Assembly (NCBI GenBank): GCA_945637645.1 | Contig: CALZDK010000022.1 | Coordinates: 1 to 14,796, forward strand | Source: an uncultured Prevotella sp. | Lineage (GTDB): Bacteria > Bacteroidota > Bacteroidia > Bacteroidales > Bacteroidaceae | Reading direction: 5' to 3' | Length of the DNA stretch: 14,796 bases | Shown here: piece after piece, positions 1 to 8,197 of the stretch | How positions within the stretch are numbered: the first letter of the stretch is position 1 | How the letters are laid out: every line of letters begins with the position of its first letter | Translations under genes and position numbers: made by a program | Notes under the pieces: generated by a model | The model's database searches: none | What the model saw: only the letters and a program-made list of their open reading frames with translations | Told to the model about the DNA's origin: nothing

Positions 1-125
1 AAGCCACACTCTCCGACTCTACCGGCAAGGTATGCACCGAAGCCACCTGCACCTACTTCGCCTTCCCGAAAGAAAAGGCGGAGCGCGACATGCACTTCAG
101 GGAGTGTACGACAGAGGAAGAATAA
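1..125 (+). CDS. PaaI-family hotdog-fold thioesterase, C-terminal fragment
   Basis: This is the 3' end of a gene that starts before the window. The reading frame (first full codon at base 3) gives 40 residues and stops with TAA at 123-125. The visible end has the pattern of the last beta-strand and tail of small Bacteroidetes PaaI-type acyl-CoA thioesterases: a GKVCTEA stretch, then CTYFAFPKEKA and a short charged tail. These cytoplasmic enzymes hydrolyse acyl-CoA thioesters; the substrate of this one cannot be told. The catalytic region lies outside the window, so the call rests only on the C-terminal signature recalled from the family. The gene converges on the S41 peptidase gene, with 57 bases between the two stop codons. 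Confidence 0.68.
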   Translation, partial: ATLSDSTGKVCTEATCTYFAFPKEKAERDMHFRECTTEEE

Positions 126-152
126 ATCAGACACAAAACCAGAAAGCCACAG

Positions 153-177
153 AGGGAGTATGTTTCAAATGCGCCCT
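153..177. terminator. Possible weak terminator hairpin between convergent genes
   Basis: An imperfect stem can form: bases 153-156 pair with 174-177, and 158-161 pair with 169-172 (one G-T wobble). There is one A/G mismatch inside the stem and a 7-base loop. A T-rich stretch follows on the + strand (ACATTTATTT) and a shorter one on the - strand. It sits between the stop codons of the thioesterase and the S41 peptidase, where a shared terminator is expected. The stem is short, there is no clean T-run, and no folding energy was calculated. Confidence 0.3.
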
Positions 178-182
178 GACAT

Positions 183-1328
183 TTATTTCCCTATCAATCC
201 AAGGACTTTCTCCCAAGCCTTTGCCTTGTCAGACAAGTCGATGACTACATCGGGCGCAAGGGTTTTGTCGTCAACATGCTGACTGTCGGGACGTACGAAA
301 TACTTGCAACAAACCGAACCTACGACATTGGTATTGGGAAGACGGAACGGAAGCACCTCGCCATAGTGAGATGGAGAGTATGTGGAATTTTCACCCACGA
401 TTATTCCGATGTTGTTGTCACGTGCAAGGGTCATCAATATTCCCGCACTGCTGAAAGTCTTCTTGCCCTGGACGAAGATTACCTTGCCGTTGAACACTTC
501 CGGCTGAACGAAGTTGGGGCGTGTCTTTCCCGCCGGCACGAGATACAGTTCGTCGATGTGTCCCTTGTCCTCCCATGCTTTTTTTGCTACTCCTGTGCGT
601 GGATTGTATGCTGCCATCAGTCGCGAGAAACGCATATATGTGGAATAGTCCTTCAACTCCGTCTTTGGACGAAGGCGCACGAGAAGTTCATCGCACAGCA
701 AGCTACTGCCACCATTGTTGTACTGGGCGTCAACCACAAGAGTCTTCACCCCTCCCTCTTTCATCTTTGCAAACATCTCGTCGAGCATTTTGTCCCATCG
801 CGGCAGCGACTCGTTGCGCATTGTCCTGGCGTCCATACACTTGTTGAACTGCAAATAGCACAGCAAGTGGTCGGGAATGATGGTGTAATGGAACAAGTCG
901 CCCTTGAAGGTCATCACCTCCGACGAGTTGCCTGCCTTCAGGTCCTGACCTTTCTCGTTTCCCTTGTTTTTCTTTGCCTCAAGCTGTCCGAGAGCAATCA
1001 CATCTGTGTGTTTGTCGCGCAATTCGCCCAATGTAGCGCCGAGCAATTCGACAAAGGTGGAATCGTCGTTACACTTAAGGCAATCGTCCAAAAGTTTCCC
1101 CTGTTTTGCAAACAGCTCGTCACGTCGTTCCTTCTTTATGTAATATGGGTGAGTGTCGGCAAGCATGTCAACAAACAGCATGGCGTCACGCTGATATTTG
1201 TTGCTCTTCACATAAGACTCGTTGTTTCTGAAAAGAGAGTCGTCGAGAGCCTTAAACTGATTAAGGTTCTGCGCTGTCACCATAGCACTGCAAATGATGG
1301 CACCAATAACGGATAATATTTTCTTCAT
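183..1328 (-). CDS. Secreted S41-family peptidase
   Basis: A 381-residue serine peptidase of the S41 (C-terminal processing protease/IRBP-like) family. A signal peptide (residues 1-20, MKKILSVIGA... ending VTAQ) exports it. Residues 48-110 match the family's helical N-terminal part, ending in LRDKHTD (usually DGHT). Residues 198-209 (VVDAQYNNGGSS) correspond to the DLRxNxGG strand-turn. TFSSAG at 291-296 holds the probable nucleophile, S294, and LAPDVVI at 358-364 is the usual closing motif. I see no PDZ domain, so it is a compact form. The start was set at 1328 because a consensus promoter lies just upstream (1351-1382); the longer frame to 1403 would begin upstream of that promoter and give no clean signal peptide. 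It is divergent from the macroglobulin gene. Family call is good; substrate is unknown. Confidence 0.85.
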   Translation of the reverse strand: MKKILSVIGAIICSAMVTAQNLNQFKALDDSLFRNNESYVKSNKYQRDAMLFVDMLADTHPYYIKKERRDELFAKQGKLLDDCLKCNDDSTFVELLGATLGELRDKHTDVIALGQLEAKKNKGNEKGQDLKAGNSSEVMTFKGDLFHYTIIPDHLLCYLQFNKCMDARTMRNESLPRWDKMLDEMFAKMKEGGVKTLVVDAQYNNGGSSLLCDELLVRLRPKTELKDYSTYMRFSRLMAAYNPRTGVAKKAWEDKGHIDELYLVPAGKTRPNFVQPEVFNGKVIFVQGKKTFSSAGILMTLARDNNIGIIVGENSTYSPSHYGEVLPFRLPNTNVVGSVCCKYFVRPDSQHVDDKTLAPDVVIDLSDKAKAWEKVLGLIGK

Positions 1329-1350
1329 GTTTATAATAATTATGTCGCCG

Positions 1351-1382
1351 CAAAGATAGAACGTTATTTGCATATACACAAA
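1351..1382 (-). promoter_or_regulatory. Promoter of the S41 peptidase gene
   Basis: Read on the - strand, TTTG (1379-1382) is followed by 20 bases and then TATCTTTG (1351-1358). This matches the Bacteroidetes primary sigma-factor pattern (TTTG, 19-21 bases, TAnnTTTG). Transcription would start about 6-8 bases further on, near 1344, leaving a leader of only about 15 bases before the ATG at 1328. This also decides the start codon. Confidence 0.8.
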
Positions 1383-1529
1383 AAATAGGGACAGAAAGAC
1401 CATAAATGTGACGAATGGCTTAAGGAATTGCCGTTTTCATTAATAAAATACGGTTGTTGGCATAAGAAACTACATAGTGCGCCATAGTCGTTAAAGAAAT
1501 ACAAAATAGGGAAATAAAGTGTTATTAAT
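1383..1529. other. Core of the divergent intergenic region
   Basis: The gap between the start codons of the S41 peptidase and the macroglobulin gene is 303 bases (1329-1631). Besides the two promoters, the middle is AT-rich and noncoding. The only structure I see is an imperfect palindrome at 1431-1453 (CCGTTTT against AAAATACGG, with a central mismatch), lying about 50 bases beyond the peptidase's upstream promoter box. It could be an operator but is too weak to assert. Bases 1561-1631 form an untranslated leader of about 65 bases ahead of the macroglobulin gene, A-rich at its end, with no riboswitch that I recognise. Confidence 0.5.
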
Positions 1530-1560
1530 TTTGAAGTGTCGGACAAAAGATGTATCTTTG
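1530..1560 (+). promoter_or_regulatory. Promoter of the macroglobulin-DUF1573-meaB-ispH operon
   Basis: TTTG (1530-1533), 19 bases, then TATCTTTG (1553-1560), a full match to the Bacteroidetes promoter pattern. The start of transcription would be near 1567, giving a leader of about 65 bases. No other consensus promoter was seen between the next three genes, so this is the likely driver of the whole run. Confidence 0.82.
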
Positions 1561-1631
1561 TCCTGTTATTAGCGCAAGTATTCTGCCAATAGGCTGTTTA
1601 CGTTGCACACTCAAATAAAAAAACAAAGCAA

Positions 1632-4600
1632 ATGAGAAAAAACGTAATTTCACTCATAATTGCCGTTCTGTTGGCACCTATGTCGGCAATGGCACAGAAA
1701 AGTTTCTCTACACTGTGGAAGCAAGTGGCGGAGGCTGAGAAAAACGACCTTCCAAAAACTGCCATAGATCTGCTGACACAAATCTCAGAACGAGCCAGTC
1801 AAGAGAATGCCTACGGACACATGCTGAAGGCAGAGTCGCAATCCATTATGCACTACTATGAGATTGCCGCCGACTCGCTGAAACCTGCAATAAAAAGGCT
1901 CGAAGAAAAAATGGAGGCTACCGACGACGAGGCGGCAAAGGCTACCATAGCTGCAGTGCTCTACAGGGCTTACAACAACTACAGGACAAAAGCCGGCGAC
2001 AGTTGGGAAAGCCTGCGCGACAACTATGCTACATTAGCAATGGCAAGACCCGACGTTTTGGCAAGGACAAAGGCAAACGACTACGAGCCTCTGGTGACGG
2101 AGGGCTACAACGCTTCGGTGTTCAACGGCGACATGCTGAGCGTGATAGGCAACGAGACAAGACAATTCGGCAAGGCAAGCAAATACTACGAGACGACAGG
2201 CAACCGCAGGGCAGCCTGCATAACTGCTCTCTATGACCTAAAGGACAATACAATTCAACGCCGGTCGTCTGCCTTCACTGTGAAGAAATCGCCATATATC
2301 TACTCCCTCGATTCGCTCATCAACACCTACAAGGATCTCGACGTTGCTTGCGAGGCAGCAATAGAGAGATACTATGCCATGACAGGATGCAAGGATGTGA
2401 AAGTGGAGGACAGGATTACTTATATACATTATATTCTCGACAACTGGGGAGCCTGGCAAAACGCAGGACAGATGCGCAATGAGGAAAAGGCACTGACAAA
2501 CCCTCGATTCACGGCTACGGTGGAATCCATCACGGTAATACCACACAAGCCGCTGACGGTATCCCTGAAGAACATCGTGAACCTGAAGTCAGTTACGGCA
2601 AACATCTATTCCACCGACCTTCAAGGCAACAGCGGAATAAACATCACCACTCCGGAAACGTTCAAGAAACACAGGGCGCACCTGAGAAACTTTCAGCAGC
2701 CACTGACGGTAACAAGACAGTTTGCCTATCACCCGAACTACGAGAAATTCTCCGACTCGTTGGTGATAGAGGGACTGCCTATTGGCGTTTACGTTGTGGA
2801 ACTCACCTCGCAGCCGACGACTCAGTCAAGATACCTGATGCTGCATGTGAGCGATGTTTTCCTCATGAAGCAGGCACTGCCTGGCAACCAGACAAGATAT
2901 GTCGTGGTGAGCCGTTCCTCGGGCAAACCTTTAGCAGGGGCAAACATCGACATTAAGGATGGTAAGACAAGCAAGACACTGCATTGCGACAAGAATGGAG
3001 AAGCCATATACAAGTTTGAGAAACGCGCATCACAAAACGATTTCGCCTACACTTCTACCGACAAGGCAACCCCGACACAGTTTATTTATTCGGCTTACTA
3101 CGGCAACGACGACAACGGAAAATCGGTGGAAACAGAAGTGTTTACCGATCGTTCCATCTACCGTCCAGGACAAACAGTGAACGTGTCAGCCGTGTGCTAC
3201 CGCCATGAGAACTGGATAACCGCCGTGGCTGACGAGGGACGCACGGTAAAGGTGTCGCTCCACGACCCGAACAGTGACAAGACGCTGTCGGAGAAGACAT
3301 TGACCGCCGACAAATACGGCACTGTGTCCACGTCCTTCATCCTGCCAGAGGGCGGACTTAACGGCATCTACCTGGTAATGGTTGACGGCAAAGCCACCAC
3401 CATAAGGGTTGAGGAATACAAACGCCCGACATTCAAAGTGGAGTTCCCGAAAGTCAACTCACCATACCATAACGGCGACACACTGCAGCTGCAAGGCAAG
3501 GCGTTGTCATACGCCGGAGTGCCAGTGCAGGGAGCAAGAGTGAGCTACAAGGTGACACGCAACAGGGCTTTGTGGTGGACGTGGCGCGGCGATTTCTCCA
3601 CCCGTGAAAATGAGGTCGTGAAGACTGGCGAGACAATTACCGACGGCGAGGGACGCTTCGACGTTGACCTGCCGATGATACTTCCCGAAGAAGCGCTCAC
3701 CACACGCATGTTCTATAACTTCACGCTGACAGCCGACGTTACCGACATCAGCGGGGAGACACGAATAGGAACACTAACACTGCCGCTCGGAACACGCACC
3801 ACGGCAATAAGCAGCAACCTCGGCGAGAAAGAACTTTCCGACAGTCTGAAGAACGTTACCGTAAGCCTCAAGAACGCAGCAGGTATAGAGGTGAGCACAG
3901 ACGTGAGACTCCGCATCGACAACGGCGAATGGCTAACAGGGCAGACTATGAAACCAATAGCCCTTGGCAAACGGCTCGCCACAGGCTGTCATACACTGAC
4001 GGCAATATGCGACAGCGACACTCTGACACAGAAGTTCATAGTGTTCGGTCTGGACGACAAGGTGCCTTGCACCAAGACCGACGAGTGGTTCTACTGCTCT
4101 TCCACGGAATTTCCCGACAATGGAGAAGTGACCATACAGGCAGGTTCGTCGGACGACATTCACATGGTTTACAGCCTTGTGGCAAACGACAAGGTGATAG
4201 AACAAGGATCGGTGGAAAAGAAGAATGCCTTGCTCAACCGCAAACTGCACTACAAGAAGGAATACGGCAACGGACTCACCGTAACATTCGCATGGGTGAA
4301 GGACGGCAAGATGCACAAATACTCCACAAAAATAGCTCGTCCGAAACCCGACAAGCGCCTTACACTGAAGTGGACTACTTTCCGCGACAGGTTGCTTCCC
4401 GGTCAGGAGGAGACATGGCAACTCAACATAACAAAGCCCGACGGAAAACCTGCCGACGCACGTCTGATGGCAACAATGTACGACAAGTCGCTCGACCAGA
4501 TTGCAAATCACCAGTGGTCGCTCGACATAAGCCGTATCATCCCGATAGCACACCTCTCGTGGGAAAGCGGACGAAGCTTCAGCACTGCATCCTATCTTGC

Positions 4601-7097
4601 CATGAACTACAACAAATTCGCGACACACGCCTTTGAGTTCAGCCGTTTCTACGACTCGATGTTCAGTAGATCCTCGTTCTACTCAGCACGGCGAAAAGAA
4701 TCTTTTAGAGAATCCGCATCGGGGAAAATAATGATGTCGAAATCCAAAGTGACAGAAGGAGCGGAGGATTTTGCAATGCCAGCGGCAGTGGAAACAAAAT
4801 CAACAGAAGAGGCTGAAGAGAATGAAAACGCAATGGCTGAAGAAAAAGCCTACGACGACTCAACGCCCCAGGACGAGAACATCCGCGAAAACATGAGCGA
4901 GACAGCTTTCTTCTACCCACAGCTGACAACCGACCACAACGGCACAGTGAGTCTAAAGTTCACACTGCCCGAAACACTTACTTCATGGCGCATGATGGGA
5001 GTGGCAAACACCACTGACATGATGACAGGCTACATTGAGGGTGAGACAGTGGCACAGAAAGAAGTGATGGTGCAACCAAATCTCCCACGATTCCTACGCA
5101 CTGGCGACAAGACACAACTTACGGCAAGAATCTTCAACACCGGAAACAAGGATATTGAGGGAACCATACGCATGGACATCATAGACCCAGAGACGGAAAA
5201 AGTGGTCAGGACAAAAAGCACTCCATTCAGAGTGGCTGTTGACAAAACCACTGTGGCAGCCTTCGATTTCACCGCCGACGACCACTATCCGCTGCTCATC
5301 ATACGCATGGTGGCAAACGGAAAGACGTTCAGCGACGGAGAACAACACTACATCGCCGTTCTGCCAGAGAAGGAACTCGTGACTGTGACAAAGACATTCA
5401 CACAGACAAAGCCTGAGACAACCACAGTGAACCTTCAGAAACTCTTCGACGTGAAGGACGAGACAAGCCGGTTGACAGTGGAATACACAAACAATCCGGC
5501 ATGGCTCATGATACAGGCACTGCCACAGATGGCACAGCCCCGCGACAACAACGCCATTGACCAAGCAGCATCGCTCTACTCCAACGCGCTGGCACGACAG
5601 ATAGCCAAGCAGAACCCTGACGTGATGAAGACTTTCCGTCTCTGGAAAAACGAGAAGGCTGGAGAAGGATCACTCGTCAGCAACCTCAGCAAGAACCTTG
5701 AGTTGAAAGACATCGTACTGAGTGAAACACCGTGGGTGAACGAGGCGGAGACAGAAACAGAACAGAAATATGCCCTTGCAATGCTCTTCGACGAGAACGC
5801 TATGGAGGCACGACTATCATCGGCACTCGACAAACTGCATAAACTGCAGAACAGCGACGGATCGTGGAGTTGGTGGCAAGGAATGACCGGAAGCAGGTGG
5901 ATGACGCAAGGCATAGCCACCATGCTTGCACGAATGGCTACAATGACCTCTGCTACCGAGGCAAACGAAATGCTCGACAAGGCAATGTCATATCTCGACA
6001 AGGAGACGGCGGACATGGTGAGGGAAATGAAGAAGACCGACAAGAAGAATCTCTTTTTTCCAGGCACACAGGCTTTGGAATATCTATACACCAATGCCAT
6101 TCTCAACCGCAAGCTGACGAAAACGGCACAGGCCAACACCGACTTCCTCCTGCCACTATTGAAGAAGGAATCTACCACAATGTCGATGTATGTCAAGGCA
6201 ATGTCGGCCATTGTGCTCAACCACTACGGCGACACACGCACGGCAAAGACATACCTGAAGAGCATAGTGGAGCACACCGTGAGCACAGAGGCGGACGGAA
6301 GATACTTCGACTCTTACAGGGCTACGTCAACATGGCGCGACTACAAGATACCCACACAGACGGCTGCAATAGAAGCTCTGTGGAGATTGGGTGGCAACAA
6401 GGCTGACATAATTGAGATGCAACGCTGGCTGCTGCAACAGAAACGCACACAGACTTGGGACACTCCGGTGAACAGCATCGACGCCATAAACGCCTTCATG
6501 CTTGGCAACAGCACGGCTCTTGGCAAGCAAGAGCAGACAACCATCACGATAGACAACAAGCCGCTTGCCTTGCCAAAGGCAACAGCCGGAATGGGCTATC
6601 AGAAAACCACTCAGAACTATGCCAAGGAAAAGCAACTGAAAGCGGAGAAGACTTCACAAGGCACGTCGTGGGGAGCAGTATATGCACAGTTCATGCAAGA
6701 TGCCACAGCCATTGCCGACAGTGGCGAGGGCTTGGTCATTAAACGTGAGATAGAATCTCCTGCCGAAGGAATGAAGGTGGGCTCAAGAATAAAGGTGCGC
6801 ATCACCATTGAGGCAAAACGTGACCTCGACTTCGTTGAGGTTATTGACCGCCGCGCCGCCTGCATGGAACCAATAGAGCAGCTCAGCGGCTACCGCAACG
6901 GTGCCTACTGCATGCCGAAGGACAACGCTACCTACTACTTCCTCAACCGTGTGGCAAAAGGAAAGCACATCATAGAAACAGAATATTTCATTGGACGCGA
7001 GGGTACCTACGACACAGGAACCTGCACTGCACAATGCGCCTACGCTCCTGAGTTTAAGGCAACAACGGGAGGAGAGAAATTGGAAGTTTTAAGATAG
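1632..7097 (+). CDS. Secreted alpha-2-macroglobulin-like protein lacking the thioester Cys
   Basis: An 1821-residue exported protein of the bacterial alpha-2-macroglobulin family, giant multidomain proteins thought to trap or inhibit proteases and protect the cell envelope. Residues 1-21 (to AMAQ) are a signal peptide; no lipobox Cys follows, so it is not a lipoprotein. Residues 22 to about 290 look helical, as in other Bacteroidetes members. Macroglobulin (MG) domains follow, with DRSIYRPGQTV at 506-516. An acidic, Glu-rich linker (about 1036-1084) precedes the PF00207-type domain (LTSWRMMGVA, W1119). The thioester domain follows; it keeps GSWSWW (1410-1415), but the CxEQ site reads AIDQ (1308-1311), so no thioester can form. 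The receptor-binding-like end contains DRRAACMEPIEQ. ATG follows A-rich sequence. The family is certain; protease trapping is inferred, and without the thioester only non-covalent action is plausible. Confidence 0.93.
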   Translation: MRKNVISLIIAVLLAPMSAMAQKSFSTLWKQVAEAEKNDLPKTAIDLLTQISERASQENAYGHMLKAESQSIMHYYEIAADSLKPAIKRLEEKMEATDDEAAKATIAAVLYRAYNNYRTKAGDSWESLRDNYATLAMARPDVLARTKANDYEPLVTEGYNASVFNGDMLSVIGNETRQFGKASKYYETTGNRRAACITALYDLKDNTIQRRSSAFTVKKSPYIYSLDSLINTYKDLDVACEAAIERYYAMTGCKDVKVEDRITYIHYILDNWGAWQNAGQMRNEEKALTNPRFTATVESITVIPHKPLTVSLKNIVNLKSVTANIYSTDLQGNSGINITTPETFKKHRAHLRNFQQPLTVTRQFAYHPNYEKFSDSLVIEGLPIGVYVVELTSQPTTQSRYLMLHVSDVFLMKQALPGNQTRYVVVSRSSGKPLAGANIDIKDGKTSKTLHCDKNGEAIYKFEKRASQNDFAYTSTDKATPTQFIYSAYYGNDDNGKSVETEVFTDRSIYRPGQTVNVSAVCYRHENWITAVADEGRTVKVSLHDPNSDKTLSEKTLTADKYGTVSTSFILPEGGLNGIYLVMVDGKATTIRVEEYKRPTFKVEFPKVNSPYHNGDTLQLQGKALSYAGVPVQGARVSYKVTRNRALWWTWRGDFSTRENEVVKTGETITDGEGRFDVDLPMILPEEALTTRMFYNFTLTADVTDISGETRIGTLTLPLGTRTTAISSNLGEKELSDSLKNVTVSLKNAAGIEVSTDVRLRIDNGEWLTGQTMKPIALGKRLATGCHTLTAICDSDTLTQKFIVFGLDDKVPCTKTDEWFYCSSTEFPDNGEVTIQAGSSDDIHMVYSLVANDKVIEQGSVEKKNALLNRKLHYKKEYGNGLTVTFAWVKDGKMHKYSTKIARPKPDKRLTLKWTTFRDRLLPGQEETWQLNITKPDGKPADARLMATMYDKSLDQIANHQWSLDISRIIPIAHLSWESGRSFSTASYLAMNYNKFATHAFEFSRFYDSMFSRSSFYSARRKESFRESASGKIMMSKSKVTEGAEDFAMPAAVETKSTEEAEENENAMAEEKAYDDSTPQDENIRENMSETAFFYPQLTTDHNGTVSLKFTLPETLTSWRMMGVANTTDMMTGYIEGETVAQKEVMVQPNLPRFLRTGDKTQLTARIFNTGNKDIEGTIRMDIIDPETEKVVRTKSTPFRVAVDKTTVAAFDFTADDHYPLLIIRMVANGKTFSDGEQHYIAVLPEKELVTVTKTFTQTKPETTTVNLQKLFDVKDETSRLTVEYTNNPAWLMIQALPQMAQPRDNNAIDQAASLYSNALARQIAKQNPDVMKTFRLWKNEKAGEGSLVSNLSKNLELKDIVLSETPWVNEAETETEQKYALAMLFDENAMEARLSSALDKLHKLQNSDGSWSWWQGMTGSRWMTQGIATMLARMATMTSATEANEMLDKAMSYLDKETADMVREMKKTDKKNLFFPGTQALEYLYTNAILNRKLTKTAQANTDFLLPLLKKESTTMSMYVKAMSAIVLNHYGDTRTAKTYLKSIVEHTVSTEADGRYFDSYRATSTWRDYKIPTQTAAIEALWRLGGNKADIIEMQRWLLQQKRTQTWDTPVNSIDAINAFMLGNSTALGKQEQTTITIDNKPLALPKATAGMGYQKTTQNYAKEKQLKAEKTSQGTSWGAVYAQFMQDATAIADSGEGLVIKREIESPAEGMKVGSRIKVRITIEAKRDLDFVEVIDRRAACMEPIEQLSGYRNGAYCMPKDNATYYFLNRVAKGKHIIETEYFIGREGTYDTGTCTAQCAYAPEFKATTGGEKLEVLR

Positions 7098-7121
7098 GAG
7101 GCAGAACGTAGAAAAAAGACA

Positions 7122-8192
7122 ATGATTATGAACAGAAAAACGATTATAGCACTTATGTTGATGCTTGGAGCCTCATCGGCACAAGCACAGAAACTTGTGG
7201 TGAAGGAGGGCGAGATAGACTGTGGCAAGGTGGAATATTTCAAACCTGCCACAGCCACTTTCAAGATAAAAAACAAGGGTTCGAAACACATGAGGATAGA
7301 CGATGTGAGGGTTAGCTGCGGCTGCCTCAAGGCGGATTATCCAAAAGACGAGATTGCTGGTGGAGGAGAATTCACGGTAAGGCTCACCTACGACGCACGT
7401 CAGTTGGGACATTTCTTCAAGGAAGCAGCCATCTACTGCAACGGTTCGGACAAGCCTGTCTATCTCTCGATGAAGGGAATAGTTGTGGAGGAGGTTACAG
7501 ACTTCACGGGAGAGTTCCCATTCAAGATCGGCAACCTCAGAATTGACAAGCGCGACCTTGAGTTCGACGACGTGAACAAGGGCGACATGCCAGAGATAGA
7601 ACTGCACGTAATAAACGAAGGGACGACAGTGCTTGAGCCAAATCTTATGCACCTCCCACCCTATCTTGAGGCGACATCGTCAGTGCAGTATCTCAGACCT
7701 GACCACCAAGGAAAGATTACAGTGAGGCTTAACTCCAACAAGCTGCACGACTATGGCGTAACGGAGACATCCATTTATCTTGCAAACAAGCTGGGAGAGA
7801 AGGTGAGCAACGACAACGAGATGACCGTCTCTGCCGTATTGCTGCCTCAGTTTGCACAGATGTCGGACTTCGAGAGACTCAACGCACCTGTAATCTCTCT
7901 GTCGAAAAACGACATTACTGTTGACTTCAGCCAAAAGGACAAGGTTACGGAAAAGGTGGAGATAGTGAACAACGGAAAGACCAACCTGCAAATATCCTCT
8001 CTCCACATGTATTCCAAGGCTTTGAAACTTACCCTTGGAAAACGCACTCTGAAACCATTGGAGAGAACCACGCTGAAAGTCACCGTGGAGCGCGAGGCCT
8101 ACCAGAAAGCCCGCACACGCCCACGAATACTCATGATTACCAACGACCCGAAAAATCCCAAGATAGAAATAAAAGTAACAAAGAAAAACTAA
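7122..8192 (+). CDS. Secreted DUF1573 protein with Ig-like repeats
   Basis: A 356-residue exported protein of unknown function. A signal peptide ends at about residue 22 (ASSAQA). After it comes a DUF1573 domain (about 24-122) with the hallmark VSCGCLKADYP (C66-G-C68) and the strand pattern ending in KGIVVEEV; C34 and C106 are two more cysteines in this domain. Two further segments, about 135-245 and 255-356, look like additional immunoglobulin-like beta sandwiches (VINEGTTVLEP and VEIVNNGKTNLQI repeat the FxIKNKGSK pattern of the first), so it may be a three-domain rod. The start may be 7122 or the ATG at 7128; both give a signal peptide. It begins 24 bases after the macroglobulin stop, which suggests joint expression and a shared envelope role. 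The family is clear; function is not known. Confidence 0.85.
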   Translation: MIMNRKTIIALMLMLGASSAQAQKLVVKEGEIDCGKVEYFKPATATFKIKNKGSKHMRIDDVRVSCGCLKADYPKDEIAGGGEFTVRLTYDARQLGHFFKEAAIYCNGSDKPVYLSMKGIVVEEVTDFTGEFPFKIGNLRIDKRDLEFDDVNKGDMPEIELHVINEGTTVLEPNLMHLPPYLEATSSVQYLRPDHQGKITVRLNSNKLHDYGVTETSIYLANKLGEKVSNDNEMTVSAVLLPQFAQMSDFERLNAPVISLSKNDITVDFSQKDKVTEKVEIVNNGKTNLQISSLHMYSKALKLTLGKRTLKPLERTTLKVTVEREAYQKARTRPRILMITNDPKNPKIEIKVTKKN

Positions 8193-8197
8193 CCGTT

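Noticed and set aside
276..1316. A 346-codon open frame on the + strand opposite the S41 peptidase
   Set aside because: It is fully antisense to a gene with a signal peptide, family motifs and a promoter; its translation is Cys/His/Val-rich with no recognisable domain, typical of a shadow frame.
1329..1403. Upstream extension of the S41 peptidase start (ATG at 1403)
   Set aside because: It would begin upstream of the consensus promoter at 1351-1382, outside the transcript, and it buries the clean signal peptide that starts at 1328.
1431..1453. Imperfect palindrome as an operator
   Set aside because: Only about six pairs with a central mismatch in AT-rich DNA; not distinguishable from chance without comparison to relatives.
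1364..1546. A 60-codon open frame on the - strand in the divergent intergenic region
   Set aside because: It overlaps the peptidase promoter box, reads as low-information hydrophobic/aromatic sequence, and has no homology that I recognise.
7096..7101. A perfect AGGAGG upstream of the DUF1573 gene
   Set aside because: It lies 20 bases from the ATG, too far for a working Shine-Dalgarno site, and overlaps the macroglobulin stop codon; it is probably chance.
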